Origin: Simiduia curdlanivorans
GTDB taxonomy: Bacteria > Pseudomonadota > Gammaproteobacteria > Pseudomonadales > Cellvibrionaceae
DNA: 64,000 bases
Assembly: GCF_030409605.1 (NCBI RefSeq)
Contig: NZ_JAUFQG010000004.1
Location: 1,738,501 to 1,802,500, forward strand
Direction: 5' to 3'
Positions 8,971 to 16,926 of the stretch are shown in pieces. Numbering within the stretch: position 1 is the stretch's first letter; every line of letters starts with the position of its first letter. The position numbers and the translations under genes were made by a program. Below the pieces are notes generated by a model. It searched no databases. It saw nothing but the letters and a program-made list of their open reading frames with translations, and was not told the origin of the DNA.

Positions 8971-9630
8971 TTAGTAGCGCCCACCTAAGGTCAATAATAC
9001 TAGCGCATCAATGCCGTCATTGGGGGCGCTGAGTCTGGCGTTTGAATAGTGCCGGTAGGCGATGTTAGCGAGCCAGGTGTTATTGTCACCAAAATAAAGG
9101 CCTAATCCTAATTGCGATTGAAACACAAAATGATTGCCTTGCACGCGCTCACCTAATTGGGTTTCGCTTAAGTAAGTGGGCCCGAGAGTGCGCACATAAA
9201 AATACGGCTGACTGCTGCCGATTTTGGGCAGCGTCAAATTCAGTTGTGGGTAGATCGAATAGGCCATGAGTCGGTTGTTGGCATCGGTGTTGCTGGTGAG
9301 TTGGGCGACACCTGTGCCGATAAAAAGCGTTTGCTTATCGGTAAATACATGGCGATAAAAATTCAGGTCTACACCCACGGCAGTATTTTTCTGCGTATCG
9401 GAGCGTGGTTGTTTTCCTCCGCCGGCGTAGAGCATCAATTCAAGCTTGGCGTTAGCCGGTTCGGATACTTGATCAGCCTCGGCCGTTAAAGCCACACCCA
9501 GGGTGCTTATCATAAGTGCATTGGCTAATACAGCCCTGCCCAATACAGCCCTGCCCAATAATGTACTGCTTGAACCCGTGACGGTTAATATTGCGCTAAG
9601 GCGCGGCCATAAATGCTGCAGTGATGCCAT
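8971..9630 (-). CDS. PagL-like lipid A deacylase (acyloxyacyl hydrolase family)
   Basis: A 219-residue predicted outer-membrane beta-barrel with an N-terminal signal region, starting at ATG 9630 (preceded by GGAAGCG). The C-terminal half alternates hydrophobic and polar residues like a barrel and ends in an aromatic residue (LTLGGRY). The motif AYRHYSNARLSAPNDGID matches the His-x-Ser-Asn signature of PagL-type 3-O-deacylases, whose active site uses His and Ser. Such enzymes remove an acyl chain from lipid A and modulate the outer membrane. The signal-peptide region contains a 15-bp tandem duplication (9527-9556) encoding LGRAV twice. The function is inferred from the motif only. Confidence 0.72.
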   Translation of the reverse strand: MASLQHLWPRLSAILTVTGSSSTLLGRAVLGRAVLANALMISTLGVALTAEADQVSEPANAKLELMLYAGGGKQPRSDTQKNTAVGVDLNFYRHVFTDKQTLFIGTGVAQLTSNTDANNRLMAYSIYPQLNLTLPKIGSSQPYFYVRTLGPTYLSETQLGERVQGNHFVFQSQLGLGLYFGDNNTWLANIAYRHYSNARLSAPNDGIDALVLLTLGGRY

Positions 9631-9680
9631 AGGTGAAACGCTTCCGAAAGGTGCATGGGTAAACCGACGATGAATTTGCC

Positions 9681-10073
9681 TTAGCGTAATTGCATTAAGC
9701 TCCAACCGCAACTCGCGGCTGTCAGCAGCCAACCGGCGATTATGAGAAGACCAATAGTGGAAGCGAAACCATGTGCTAACGGAATAATTCCTTGCCCCGG
9801 CACTTGCGCGAATATCTGTGCCGTCTCAGTGTTAATTGCGGTCAACCAGGTATCTAGGCCTGCGAGCGGTAAATTAAACAGCGCGATAGTCAAGCCAGCT
9901 ACTACTGCCAAGGCTAGGACCAATAGTTCAACGCTACGCTGGGACTTTTTCTCACGCACCGTTTCAACCCTGACCTGTTGAATCTTCGTCATCACTCGGT
10001 CACTAAAGCCGTCATCAGCAATAGGGCGCTCACTATTTTTTAGCTGTTGCTGTAACCAATCTTGATTATCCAT
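9681..10073 (-). CDS. Probable membrane anti-sigma factor
   Basis: A 130-residue protein with a cytoplasmic N-terminal part (about residues 1-45, with SERPIADDGFSDRVMTKI) and two transmembrane helices (about 48-68 and 100-122). The start overlaps the end of the ECF sigma gene by 8 bp, so the two are translationally coupled. The DDGFSxRVM motif before a membrane segment is common in small proteins encoded next to ECF sigma factors, which hold the sigma factor at the membrane. No zinc-binding HxxxCxxC motif is present. The role is inferred from position and topology. Confidence 0.65.
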   Translation of the reverse strand: MDNQDWLQQQLKNSERPIADDGFSDRVMTKIQQVRVETVREKKSQRSVELLVLALAVVAGLTIALFNLPLAGLDTWLTAINTETAQIFAQVPGQGIIPLAHGFASTIGLLIIAGWLLTAASCGWSLMQLR

Positions 10074-10617
10074 GGGCTAGCTCCGAAGCATTGATGTCAT
10101 AGTCGGCTAACAGAATTTGCAGTTGTTGGCGGCCGCGCTTCACGTGGGTTTTCACTGTGCCTACCGGAAGCGCGAGTATTTCCGCCGCCTCGCTATGACT
10201 GAATTCGCGCTGTAAGCAAAGGTGCAGGCAGAGCTGCTGTGGTTCCGTCAGTTGGGCAAAAGCGCGCTCTATATCGTGACTGGTTTTGACCCGCTGCATG
10301 TCGTCGCCGAGCCGGTTATCGCCAACATCCTCTAGGCTGGTCATGGGCTGCGGATGTTTGGCTTTATGGTTTAGGTAAATCGTAAAAGCGATGCGATACA
10401 GCCAAGTACTAAAGCGTGCTGCACCGTTAAATTGATGTAATTTTTGATAGGCGCGCAGAAAGGTTTCTTGCGCTAAATCGTCGGCCAAGCTGTGGTCGAA
10501 GCCAGTCCAGCGCCTCAGTGTATTGCGCAGCGCAGACTGGTGCTCCCGCACCAGCTCGCTGTAGTGATTTAAACAGTGACTTAAACAGGGATTAGAATTT
10601 TGCGCAGGTGTTTTCAC
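10066..10617 (-). CDS. ECF-type RNA polymerase sigma factor
   Basis: 183 residues with the two ECF domains. Region 2 includes DDLAQETFLRAYQKLHQF and FSTWLYRIAFTIYLNHK (about residues 44-84). Region 4 includes FAQLTEPQQLCLHLCLQREFSHSEAAEILALPVGTVKTHVKRGRQQL (about 115-165) with its helix-turn-helix. It starts at a GTG whose GTGA overlaps the stop of the upstream DUF6249-type gene, and its end overlaps the anti-sigma gene. The three genes therefore form one tightly packed operon. The regulon is unknown; extracytoplasmic stress is the usual trigger for this class. Confidence 0.92.
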   Translation of the reverse strand: MKTPAQNSNPCLSHCLNHYSELVREHQSALRNTLRRWTGFDHSLADDLAQETFLRAYQKLHQFNGAARFSTWLYRIAFTIYLNHKAKHPQPMTSLEDVGDNRLGDDMQRVKTSHDIERAFAQLTEPQQLCLHLCLQREFSHSEAAEILALPVGTVKTHVKRGRQQLQILLADYDINASELAHG

Positions 10618-10988
10618 GCCGGGTTAGCAGCCTCGCTCGGATCAGCCGAGCCTAACCGGGATAAAATCAAGAATCCGATACCTAGGCATAAGGGAATAGC
10701 CGCCACGCTGGCAATTTTTAAATTGGTTAGCACCCAGAGAAAAATGCCCAAGCCAATGCCGGTAGATAAAAGAATAACGCTTACTTGCACATGGTTCATC
10801 GGCTTTTTAGCCTCGAAGGCTTTAATCATATCGGCCGGCACTGGCTGACCCTTTTCGATCAGTTTGTTGATGGTATCGTGCATGAGTGCGCGCTTTTGAC
10901 TATAGGCCTTAAGTGCGAGCCAAACGATGATTATGGGTGCGCCGAACACGGCAAATATGCCTAAGATGGGTATCCAGAGCTCGTTCAT
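10614..10988 (-). CDS. Small membrane protein, DUF6249-like
   Basis: A 124-residue protein with an N-terminal transmembrane helix (about 5-27), a short cytoplasmic loop (INKLIEKGQPVPADMIKAFEAKK) and two C-terminal helices. The loop motif IxKGQPVPADMI is typical of the DUF6249 proteins often encoded beside ECF sigma factors in Gammaproteobacteria. It is the first gene of the operon and overlaps the sigma gene by 4 bp (GTGA). A role in signal sensing with the sigma/anti-sigma pair is inferred from context only. Confidence 0.75.
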   Translation of the reverse strand: MNELWIPILGIFAVFGAPIIIVWLALKAYSQKRALMHDTINKLIEKGQPVPADMIKAFEAKKPMNHVQVSVILLSTGIGLGIFLWVLTNLKIASVAAIPLCLGIGFLILSRLGSADPSEAANPA

Positions 10989-11066
10989 GGTGTTTCCTCT
11001 TATTGTCTGATGGATATTAGGTTAGACAAGGCAACAACGGCATTTGGATTCAAACGAAAAAAATAA

Positions 11067-11693
11067 TTACCGCAACTGCTCAGACTCAATGATAGTGAAG
11101 CCGGGTTTGGCAGTGATAACGCCTTGTAGCAAACTCTTTGCGATGGCCGTGGGGGTGACGGGGCGGTAGCGTTTGGGAATCAGGGGCTGAAAGATGATTG
11201 CGAGGCAAAGCCCGATTTGTTCGCCGAGCCGAGGTGGTGTTCGCTTGGCGTTAATGAGTGAGGGGCGAACAATTGTGAGACTGTTGAAATTCAATTCGGC
11301 GATTCCTTCCTCCACTTCGGCTTTGGTATTGAGGTAGAAATTTTTACCGCGTTTGGCGCCAAGAGAGGAGTTGAGTGCGAAACTGCTGGCGCCGAGCGAC
11401 TTAGTTAGTTTAGCAATGGCCAAAGGTAGGTCGCGATCCACCAGAGCGAAGGCCTGCTTTGAGCCGGCCTGTTTAATCGTGGTGCCGAGTGCGCAAATGA
11501 CTGCATCAACCCGCCAATAGTCAGCGCCTTGATCGAGGGGTGTAAATGGCGTAATCGGATTGATTAACTTGCTATGGCTAGGTAAAGATCTTCGGGTTGG
11601 CGCCACCACCTGATGGATCTCGTGATGATCTAGCGCTAGGCGCAAAACTTCCGTGCCCACCGCACCGGTTGCTCCCAATATGAGCAGTTTCAT
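11067..11693 (-). CDS. NAD(P)-binding Rossmann-fold protein (atypical SDR, YbjT/HTATIP2-like)
   Basis: 208 residues. The N-terminal MKLLILGATGAVGTEVL is a glycine-rich dinucleotide-binding loop (GxxGxxG). Other family marks are VDAVICALGTTIKQAGS, FALNSSLGAKRGKNFYLNTKAEVEE (which contains the YxxxK-like pair) and the LTIVRPSLI strand. Related proteins are atypical short-chain dehydrogenases of unknown substrate. The start overlaps the stop of the adenosyltransferase gene (ATGA), so both are co-translated. That coupling may be only positional, since no link to cobalamin is known for this family. Confidence 0.85.
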   Translation of the reverse strand: MKLLILGATGAVGTEVLRLALDHHEIHQVVAPTRRSLPSHSKLINPITPFTPLDQGADYWRVDAVICALGTTIKQAGSKQAFALVDRDLPLAIAKLTKSLGASSFALNSSLGAKRGKNFYLNTKAEVEEGIAELNFNSLTIVRPSLINAKRTPPRLGEQIGLCLAIIFQPLIPKRYRPVTPTAIAKSLLQGVITAKPGFTIIESEQLR

Positions 11694-12256
11694 AAGCCAT
11701 GCTGCCAGAGCACTTCGCTACCGCCGTTGCGTCTTGCGATAACGCGCGCGGCAACAAAAAGAAAGTCTGACAAGCGATTGATGTAGCTTTTTAGTGCTGG
11801 GCGCACGTTGGGAATTTGGCTGCCGCTATCTGGCGCCGATAACTGCGCAATGACTCTTTCGGCTCGGCGGCTAATCACCCTAGCCTGATGACAAACAGCC
11901 GCGGCGCGCGAACCGCCCGGTAAAATAAAATCTTTTAGCATCGGCAAGTCTTCGTTTAGCTGGTCCAGCCACTGTTCGAGTTCGGTGACATGTTCCATTT
12001 TAATTAATTCATAGTCGGGCAGACAAAGTTCACCGCCTAGGTCAAATAACCGATGTTGAATGCGCGCCAGCCAAGGTTGTAAGTCGTCGTCGGCCGGTAG
12101 CTCGGTTACCAGCAAGCCGATAGCACAATTGGTTTCATCTACATCGCCAATGGCATGCATGCGCAAATCGTATTTGGGGATGCGCACACCATCGCCTAAG
12201 CCAGTGCTGCCGTCGTCGCCGGTGCGGGTGTAAATTTTCGAAAGACGGTTGCCCAT
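11690..12256 (-). CDS. ATP:cob(I)alamin adenosyltransferase, PduO type
   Basis: 188 residues. The N-terminal IYTRTGDDGSTGLGDG is the ATP-binding signature of PduO-type adenosyltransferases. The conserved helices with LPGGSRAAAVCHQARVISRRAER and NRLSDFLFVAARV are also present. The enzyme moves the 5'-deoxyadenosyl group of ATP onto cob(I)alamin, making the AdoCbl cofactor of methylmalonyl-CoA mutase, which is encoded 10 kb away in this window. Length and motifs are complete. It heads a two-gene unit with the Rossmann protein (4-bp overlap). No cobalamin riboswitch was recognised upstream. Confidence 0.93.
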   Translation of the reverse strand: MGNRLSKIYTRTGDDGSTGLGDGVRIPKYDLRMHAIGDVDETNCAIGLLVTELPADDDLQPWLARIQHRLFDLGGELCLPDYELIKMEHVTELEQWLDQLNEDLPMLKDFILPGGSRAAAVCHQARVISRRAERVIAQLSAPDSGSQIPNVRPALKSYINRLSDFLFVAARVIARRNGGSEVLWQHGL

Positions 12257-12584
12257 ACTAACCTCTGTTGTTAAGTCGACCTTTGGCGAAAATGGCTATT
12301 GATCGCCTATTTACAGGAAAGGCACCTTTATTGGTGCCCGATGAATGACAAATCCCTTAGCATAATTTGGAGGGCGAGGGTAATAGGATAGATATTGCGG
12401 GGCGTTGGCGGCATGGATGCCGCCGTCGAGCTACAAGGATGTATTTATGCGTCCCCGAAATATTTTTCCTGTTGCCCACATGCTGACTGAAAACAGCATC
12501 AAATTTTCAGTAGCCAGGCACATATATACGTGCCCACTTATATACGTGCCTGCCCTATTATTTAAAAATAGATTGTCTGCAAGA
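12257..12584. other. Intergenic region with short repeats
   Basis: 328 bp without a supported gene. It holds a 6-bp-stem hairpin GGCACC/GGTGCC (12321-12338) without a T-run, and two direct copies of TATATACGTGCC (12523-12534 and 12539-12550) spaced 16 bp apart. A 62-codon frame at 12405 has no ribosome binding site or family resemblance. Confidence 0.45.
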
Positions 12585-15224
12585 CTAATCTAATTTGCGT
12601 TGCACGGCTACACAGCGCTGCTCGGCCTGTGAATTCTTCAGAACAACTTTTTGAACTGACTTGGCAAGCCCCTCAGTATCGGCAATGTGTAAGTATTGCG
12701 CTTGTCCTTCGGTTGAACACTGGCGTGGCAGGATAGCTGATGCCAATACCGATTGTAGCGCCGGTTCTTGTTTGCCAGTCATCGCTAACAAGGTTGCGAT
12801 AATGTCGTCCTGTAAGGCGAGGTTGAGGTCGTGTTGTTCAAGCGGAAATAGGTTGAACAGAATGCCGCGCAAATCGGTGAAAGCATAAGTGGTGTTGGGA
12901 TTGACCACTTCCTCTAACCATTGTTGTTTTAGGGCGATATCCGGCGCTTGTACTTCGGCTTCGAGGCGGCGTATTTTTCCCGCAGGGTCTTGCTTGCTTA
13001 GGCTAGCCAACCATGTGGATGCCGTTGGTGCCTGCTCGCGCACAAGACTGCCCACCAGCGTCCAAGCATCGTCGTTGCTGAGTGCGTTTTGCGCTAATAA
13101 GGTTTGCGCGTTGGCTAGCTGAGATTTGCTGTGCAAATAGTTAACCCACTGCCTAAACCAAGTGCGTTTTAAGGCCGGGTTATCGGTTTGGTAGCCTTGC
13201 CAAGCCATTGCCTCTAACTTATTGCGGTATTGCTTTCTTTGCTGATCGGTGACATCGCGCACAAAGGTGCGCAGTACAAGATAGCTATAAGCCGTGTCGA
13301 CATTGGCATTAATGGTGCCTATTAACGAGGTGTTGGTTTGGGTAGGCAAAAAGCTTAGTGCTAAATCTAAAAACTCAGTGGCGGCGAGTTCGCCATCGGT
13401 AACCGACTCCCACAGCGCGCGCCAAATCAAGCCCTGCTGTATGGGATCGGTAAACTCCAGAATATGTTTTTTAAGATAATCGACCGAAGTTTGATCAAAT
13501 AAGATACGGGCGAAGGTGAAATCTGAGGCGTTCAGTAAGACGAAGGCCGGGCAAGCCAAACCGAGCGCTGCAGGTTGGTTGGAGGTGGGGCCGTCCACGT
13601 TTATATCGATCAATTGTTTTTGTCCACTGGCTGAAATAAGCAACGCATCGAGCTTGTGTTGACGCAGCGCACCGCTGACATTCGCCGGTGTTTGGATAAC
13701 GGAAAAGTGCGAAATTTTGTTGTTGCTACAACTGAACTCTGCCTTCAACGCATTCACGCCGCTCTGTTCTAGCCAAGCTTGGCTCCAGCCGGATAGATCC
13801 TGTTCAGAGACCTCGCTTAATGTGGCGAGCAAGTCAGACAGCTGGGCGTTTTTCCAAGCGAAGCGCTGAAAGTGTTCGGCGATGGCGCGCTGAAAGGTGG
13901 CTTCGCCAATGCGGTGCTTGAGTTGAATTAATGTGGCTGCGCCCTTGGCATAGGTGATGCCGTCGATGCTGGCCATTACCATTTCAGTATTGGCAATGTC
14001 TTGAACTATGGGGTGGGTTGTGATCCATTGATCTTCGCTATAGCCCCAGCTTTTGCGGCTGGTGGAAAAGCTTTGCATGGCCTCTTTGTATTCCGTTGCT
14101 TCAGCCGTGGCAAAGTTGCCCATTAAATCGGCAAAGCTTTCGTTTAACCAAATGTCATCCCACCAGGTCATGGTGACTAGGTCGCCAAACCATTGATGGG
14201 CTAACTCGTGCATCACAACCACGGCCATGCGCTGGCGGTCGGCACGGGTTTTTTCGCGGCGTGGTTGTAAATTTTCGGTGAAGGTTACGGCGCCGACATT
14301 CTCCATGGCGCCAAACACAAAATCTGGCACTAGCAGCTGGTCAAATTTTTCGAAGGGGTAAGGGTAGCCAAAGTAGTTATCGAAAAAATCCAGGCCTTGG
14401 CGGGTGACCTTAAACCACTCTTCCACGTCGACGTATTCCTGGTAGCTCTGGCGAGAAAATAATCGCAAGGGAATGCGAAAATCATTATCTTGCCAAACTT
14501 TATAAGGGCCGGCGTGGAGTGAGAAAACGTAAGTCGAGAATAGTGCTGTTTCGGGGAAAATCCAGCGCTTGCGTGTTTCAGAAATATTTTCGACGCTGGT
14601 TTCGCGCGTGGCGCTGATCACTTGCCAGTGCGCTGGGGCCGTTGCGCTTAGGGTGTAGGTGGCTTTCAAATCCGGTTGATCGAAGCCGGGGAACACCTTG
14701 TTGAAATGGTAGTCTTCAAATTGGGTGAATAAATACACTTCCCCGTCTTCTGCATCTTGCGACCAGTGTAGGCCCGAGCCATCGCGTCGATATGGGTGAG
14801 AGTAATTGATTTTTACCGTTTGTAGGCCCGTGCTAAGCGCGCTGGCCGGCAGGGTGATGTAAAAACCGTTGTGCTGCACAGCAACAGCTTTACCGTTAAC
14901 CTGCACACTCTCTACGCTACCATCGACAAAATCCAAGGTCAGGGCTTTGCTCGCATCGCTCAGGTTGAACTGTATCTCCGCTTGGCCGGTGAATGGCGTG
15001 TTTTGTTCGGGCAGATCCAAGTGCAGGCGGTAGTGCACATCGCTTACCCGCGCCGAGCGCTCTAAGGCATCAATTTTGGTGAGGTAGCTAGCGGCTGGGC
15101 GGGCCGTCTCGACCTCTTCGGCTTGGTGCGCGCAGCCGCTTAGCAGCAGAGCGCCGAGGCTAAGCCCAAGACCGAGACAGGCAGTGCGAAAGAGCGTATG
15201 TAGTTTCATGTTGGCAATCTTCAT
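12585..15224 (-). CDS. M1-family aminopeptidase, predicted lipoprotein
   Basis: 879 residues from ATG 15224. An N-terminal signal ends in a lipobox, LLLSGC, with the lipidated cysteine near residue 31, so the enzyme is probably membrane-anchored outside the cytoplasm. The catalytic domain has the exopeptidase motif GAMEN (about 305) and the zinc site HELAHQWFGDLVTMTWWDDIWLNESF (about 339, HExxH plus the downstream Glu). An ERAP1-like C-terminal helical domain follows. It removes N-terminal residues from peptides. It differs from cytosolic PepN by the signal and by a family closer to the mammalian/actinobacterial M1 branch. Starts at 15209 or further upstream are possible. Confidence 0.9.
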   Translation of the reverse strand: MKIANMKLHTLFRTACLGLGLSLGALLLSGCAHQAEEVETARPAASYLTKIDALERSARVSDVHYRLHLDLPEQNTPFTGQAEIQFNLSDASKALTLDFVDGSVESVQVNGKAVAVQHNGFYITLPASALSTGLQTVKINYSHPYRRDGSGLHWSQDAEDGEVYLFTQFEDYHFNKVFPGFDQPDLKATYTLSATAPAHWQVISATRETSVENISETRKRWIFPETALFSTYVFSLHAGPYKVWQDNDFRIPLRLFSRQSYQEYVDVEEWFKVTRQGLDFFDNYFGYPYPFEKFDQLLVPDFVFGAMENVGAVTFTENLQPRREKTRADRQRMAVVVMHELAHQWFGDLVTMTWWDDIWLNESFADLMGNFATAEATEYKEAMQSFSTSRKSWGYSEDQWITTHPIVQDIANTEMVMASIDGITYAKGAATLIQLKHRIGEATFQRAIAEHFQRFAWKNAQLSDLLATLSEVSEQDLSGWSQAWLEQSGVNALKAEFSCSNNKISHFSVIQTPANVSGALRQHKLDALLISASGQKQLIDINVDGPTSNQPAALGLACPAFVLLNASDFTFARILFDQTSVDYLKKHILEFTDPIQQGLIWRALWESVTDGELAATEFLDLALSFLPTQTNTSLIGTINANVDTAYSYLVLRTFVRDVTDQQRKQYRNKLEAMAWQGYQTDNPALKRTWFRQWVNYLHSKSQLANAQTLLAQNALSNDDAWTLVGSLVREQAPTASTWLASLSKQDPAGKIRRLEAEVQAPDIALKQQWLEEVVNPNTTYAFTDLRGILFNLFPLEQHDLNLALQDDIIATLLAMTGKQEPALQSVLASAILPRQCSTEGQAQYLHIADTEGLAKSVQKVVLKNSQAEQRCVAVQRKLD

Positions 15225-15418
15225 CGTTGGAGTTTTGGGGCGGCTTGCAAACACCTTGCCTCGCGTCAGCTTTAGGTGACACCGCCGGCGGATAGATTGG
15301 ATTTCACACACATGACGAATAGCCTACAGCTTTAAACAATGATTCTGGCGCGTCTGATAAACTCTTCGTCGCACAAACGGTATGATTCAGCTCAAGGCTA
15401 ATCCATGGTGGAGTTTTC

Positions 15419-16459
15419 GTGGCAACAATTGGCACCCATTACATAAAAAGCGCCTTAGGTGGTGCTAAAGCTCGGGGTTTAGATCCGCGCGCGCTGTTGC
15501 GGATGGCGCGTATTCCCGAGCGCCCGCTAAAAGACCCGAAAGCGCGTATTCACGTGGATCACGTCGCTAAGCTGTATTTTGGTATTGCCAAGGCACTCAA
15601 TGATGAGTTTATGGGCTTTACCGAGCGCCCGATTAAACTGGGTACCTTTGCCATGATGGCCGAGTGGGCATCCACGGCGGAAACGCTTGAAGACCTCTTG
15701 CGCCGCGGCATTCGCTTCTACAATCAAATCACCGATGAATTGCAGATGTCGCTGGAATACGAGGGCGAGCACGTCTACCTCACCACCGTATTCAAACGCC
15801 CTGAATTGGATTTTGAACACTTCTATATCGAATACTGGCATGTGATTTGGCACCGATTTGCCAGCTGGTATATCGGCAAACCGATTAAATTGGTGGGCGC
15901 CTATATCAATTACACGCCGATTGATGCACAAGAATTTCAGCTCCTATTTCGCTGCCCCACGCACCTTAGAAGTAAGGTCAATCGCTTGGTGTTTCACCGC
16001 AGTTATTTGTCCCAGCCGTTGGTGAAAAGCTGGCGCGAGCTGCGTATTTTTTTGCGGCGCGCGCCTATTGATATGTTAACCATCCCCGGCGAAGACACGA
16101 GTTTAACCGGGCGAATCAATCAAATGCTGCAAGGCAAACCCGGTCAAGTTCTGTCCTTGCCCACGGCGGGTGAAGTGGCGGCATCTTTGAATATTAGCGA
16201 GCAGACCTTGCGTAGGCGGCTCACGGAGGAGGGCATCAGCTACCAACAAATCAAGGATAATCTACGCAGCGATTTAGCCACGGAATTGTTGCGCAATCGC
16301 AAATTATCCATTGGCGATGTGGCGGGCTTGTTAGATTTTTCCGAACCCCGTGCATTTACTCGCGCCTTTAAAGAGTGGCAGGGCAAAACGCCTAGGGAGT
16401 ATCGCAACGATCACGCCGCCCGCGGTGCGATGATTGAACCCGAGCACTTACAGCGCTAG
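15419..16459 (+). CDS. AraC-family regulator with arabinose-binding-like N-terminal domain
   Basis: 346 residues starting at GTG 15419, preceded by GGAG. The N-terminal 200 residues match the Arabinose_bd domain of OruR/ArgR-like activators (RMARIPERPLKDPKARIHVDHVAKLY, GTFAMMAEWASTAETLEDLL). The C-terminal 100 form the AraC double helix-turn-helix (AASLNISEQTLRRRLTEEGISYQQIK and IGDVAGLLDFSEPRAFTRAFKEWQGKTPREYR). It sits upstream of, and codirectional with, the methylmalonyl-CoA operon, with 467 bp between. Genes of this type are often found next to acyl-CoA degradation operons, so it is the best candidate regulator. This is inference from position. Confidence 0.9.
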   Translation: MATIGTHYIKSALGGAKARGLDPRALLRMARIPERPLKDPKARIHVDHVAKLYFGIAKALNDEFMGFTERPIKLGTFAMMAEWASTAETLEDLLRRGIRFYNQITDELQMSLEYEGEHVYLTTVFKRPELDFEHFYIEYWHVIWHRFASWYIGKPIKLVGAYINYTPIDAQEFQLLFRCPTHLRSKVNRLVFHRSYLSQPLVKSWRELRIFLRRAPIDMLTIPGEDTSLTGRINQMLQGKPGQVLSLPTAGEVAASLNISEQTLRRRLTEEGISYQQIKDNLRSDLATELLRNRKLSIGDVAGLLDFSEPRAFTRAFKEWQGKTPREYRNDHAARGAMIEPEHLQR

Positions 16460-16926
16460 CTGCGCGGCACTCAGGGTGGCCAATTGCCTACCCAGGTGCT
16501 AACAGCTGGTTCCGTCCTATTTTTCAGTTTCTCTCGCCAGTCCTCAAACATCATTTCGACCCCTTCCCACAGCACCTGGTTTGAGTGGCGCGGTGCAGTT
16601 TCCCCGACTCGCTCTAGGCGTCTAGGCTTGTAGTGCCTCAAGACGCTAGATCGGGCGCCGCTTGATTGGCATTTGCGATATTTTGCGCAGCGCCATGAGT
16701 AGACATTATCGAGCATATTAAGTGACAAAATAGTACAAGTCGTGGATGTTTATGTCTATTTTGTGTATTGATTAATGTGCTGAAAAAATTATGTTTTTTA
16801 TATGTAAAGTTTTATATATCAATAGTTTAACGATTTTCACCTTCTGATGAATGGCGCTATTAATCTTATTTTCGTTAGACGTTATTGTATATCATTGCGC
16901 CGTAATCATTTGACTGCTCAATTTTG
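16460..16926. other. AT-rich promoter region of the methylmalonyl-CoA operon
   Basis: 467 bp, the last 200 strongly AT-rich compared with the flanking genes. It must carry the promoter of the carboxylase operon. An 85-codon antisense frame here (16471-16728) lacks a ribosome binding site and family features, so it is not called. No clear sigma-70 hexamers or operator could be fixed by eye. Confidence 0.5.

Noticed and set aside
12257..12400. Possible cobalamin riboswitch before the adenosyltransferase gene
   Set aside because: No B12-box-like segment was recognised in the leader.
12405..12593. 62-codon frame between the adenosyltransferase and aminopeptidase genes
   Set aside because: No start context and no conserved-looking protein; contains the direct repeat.
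16471..16728. 85-codon antisense frame before the carboxylase operon
   Set aside because: No ribosome binding site, no family resemblance and odd composition; it lies in a promoter gap.
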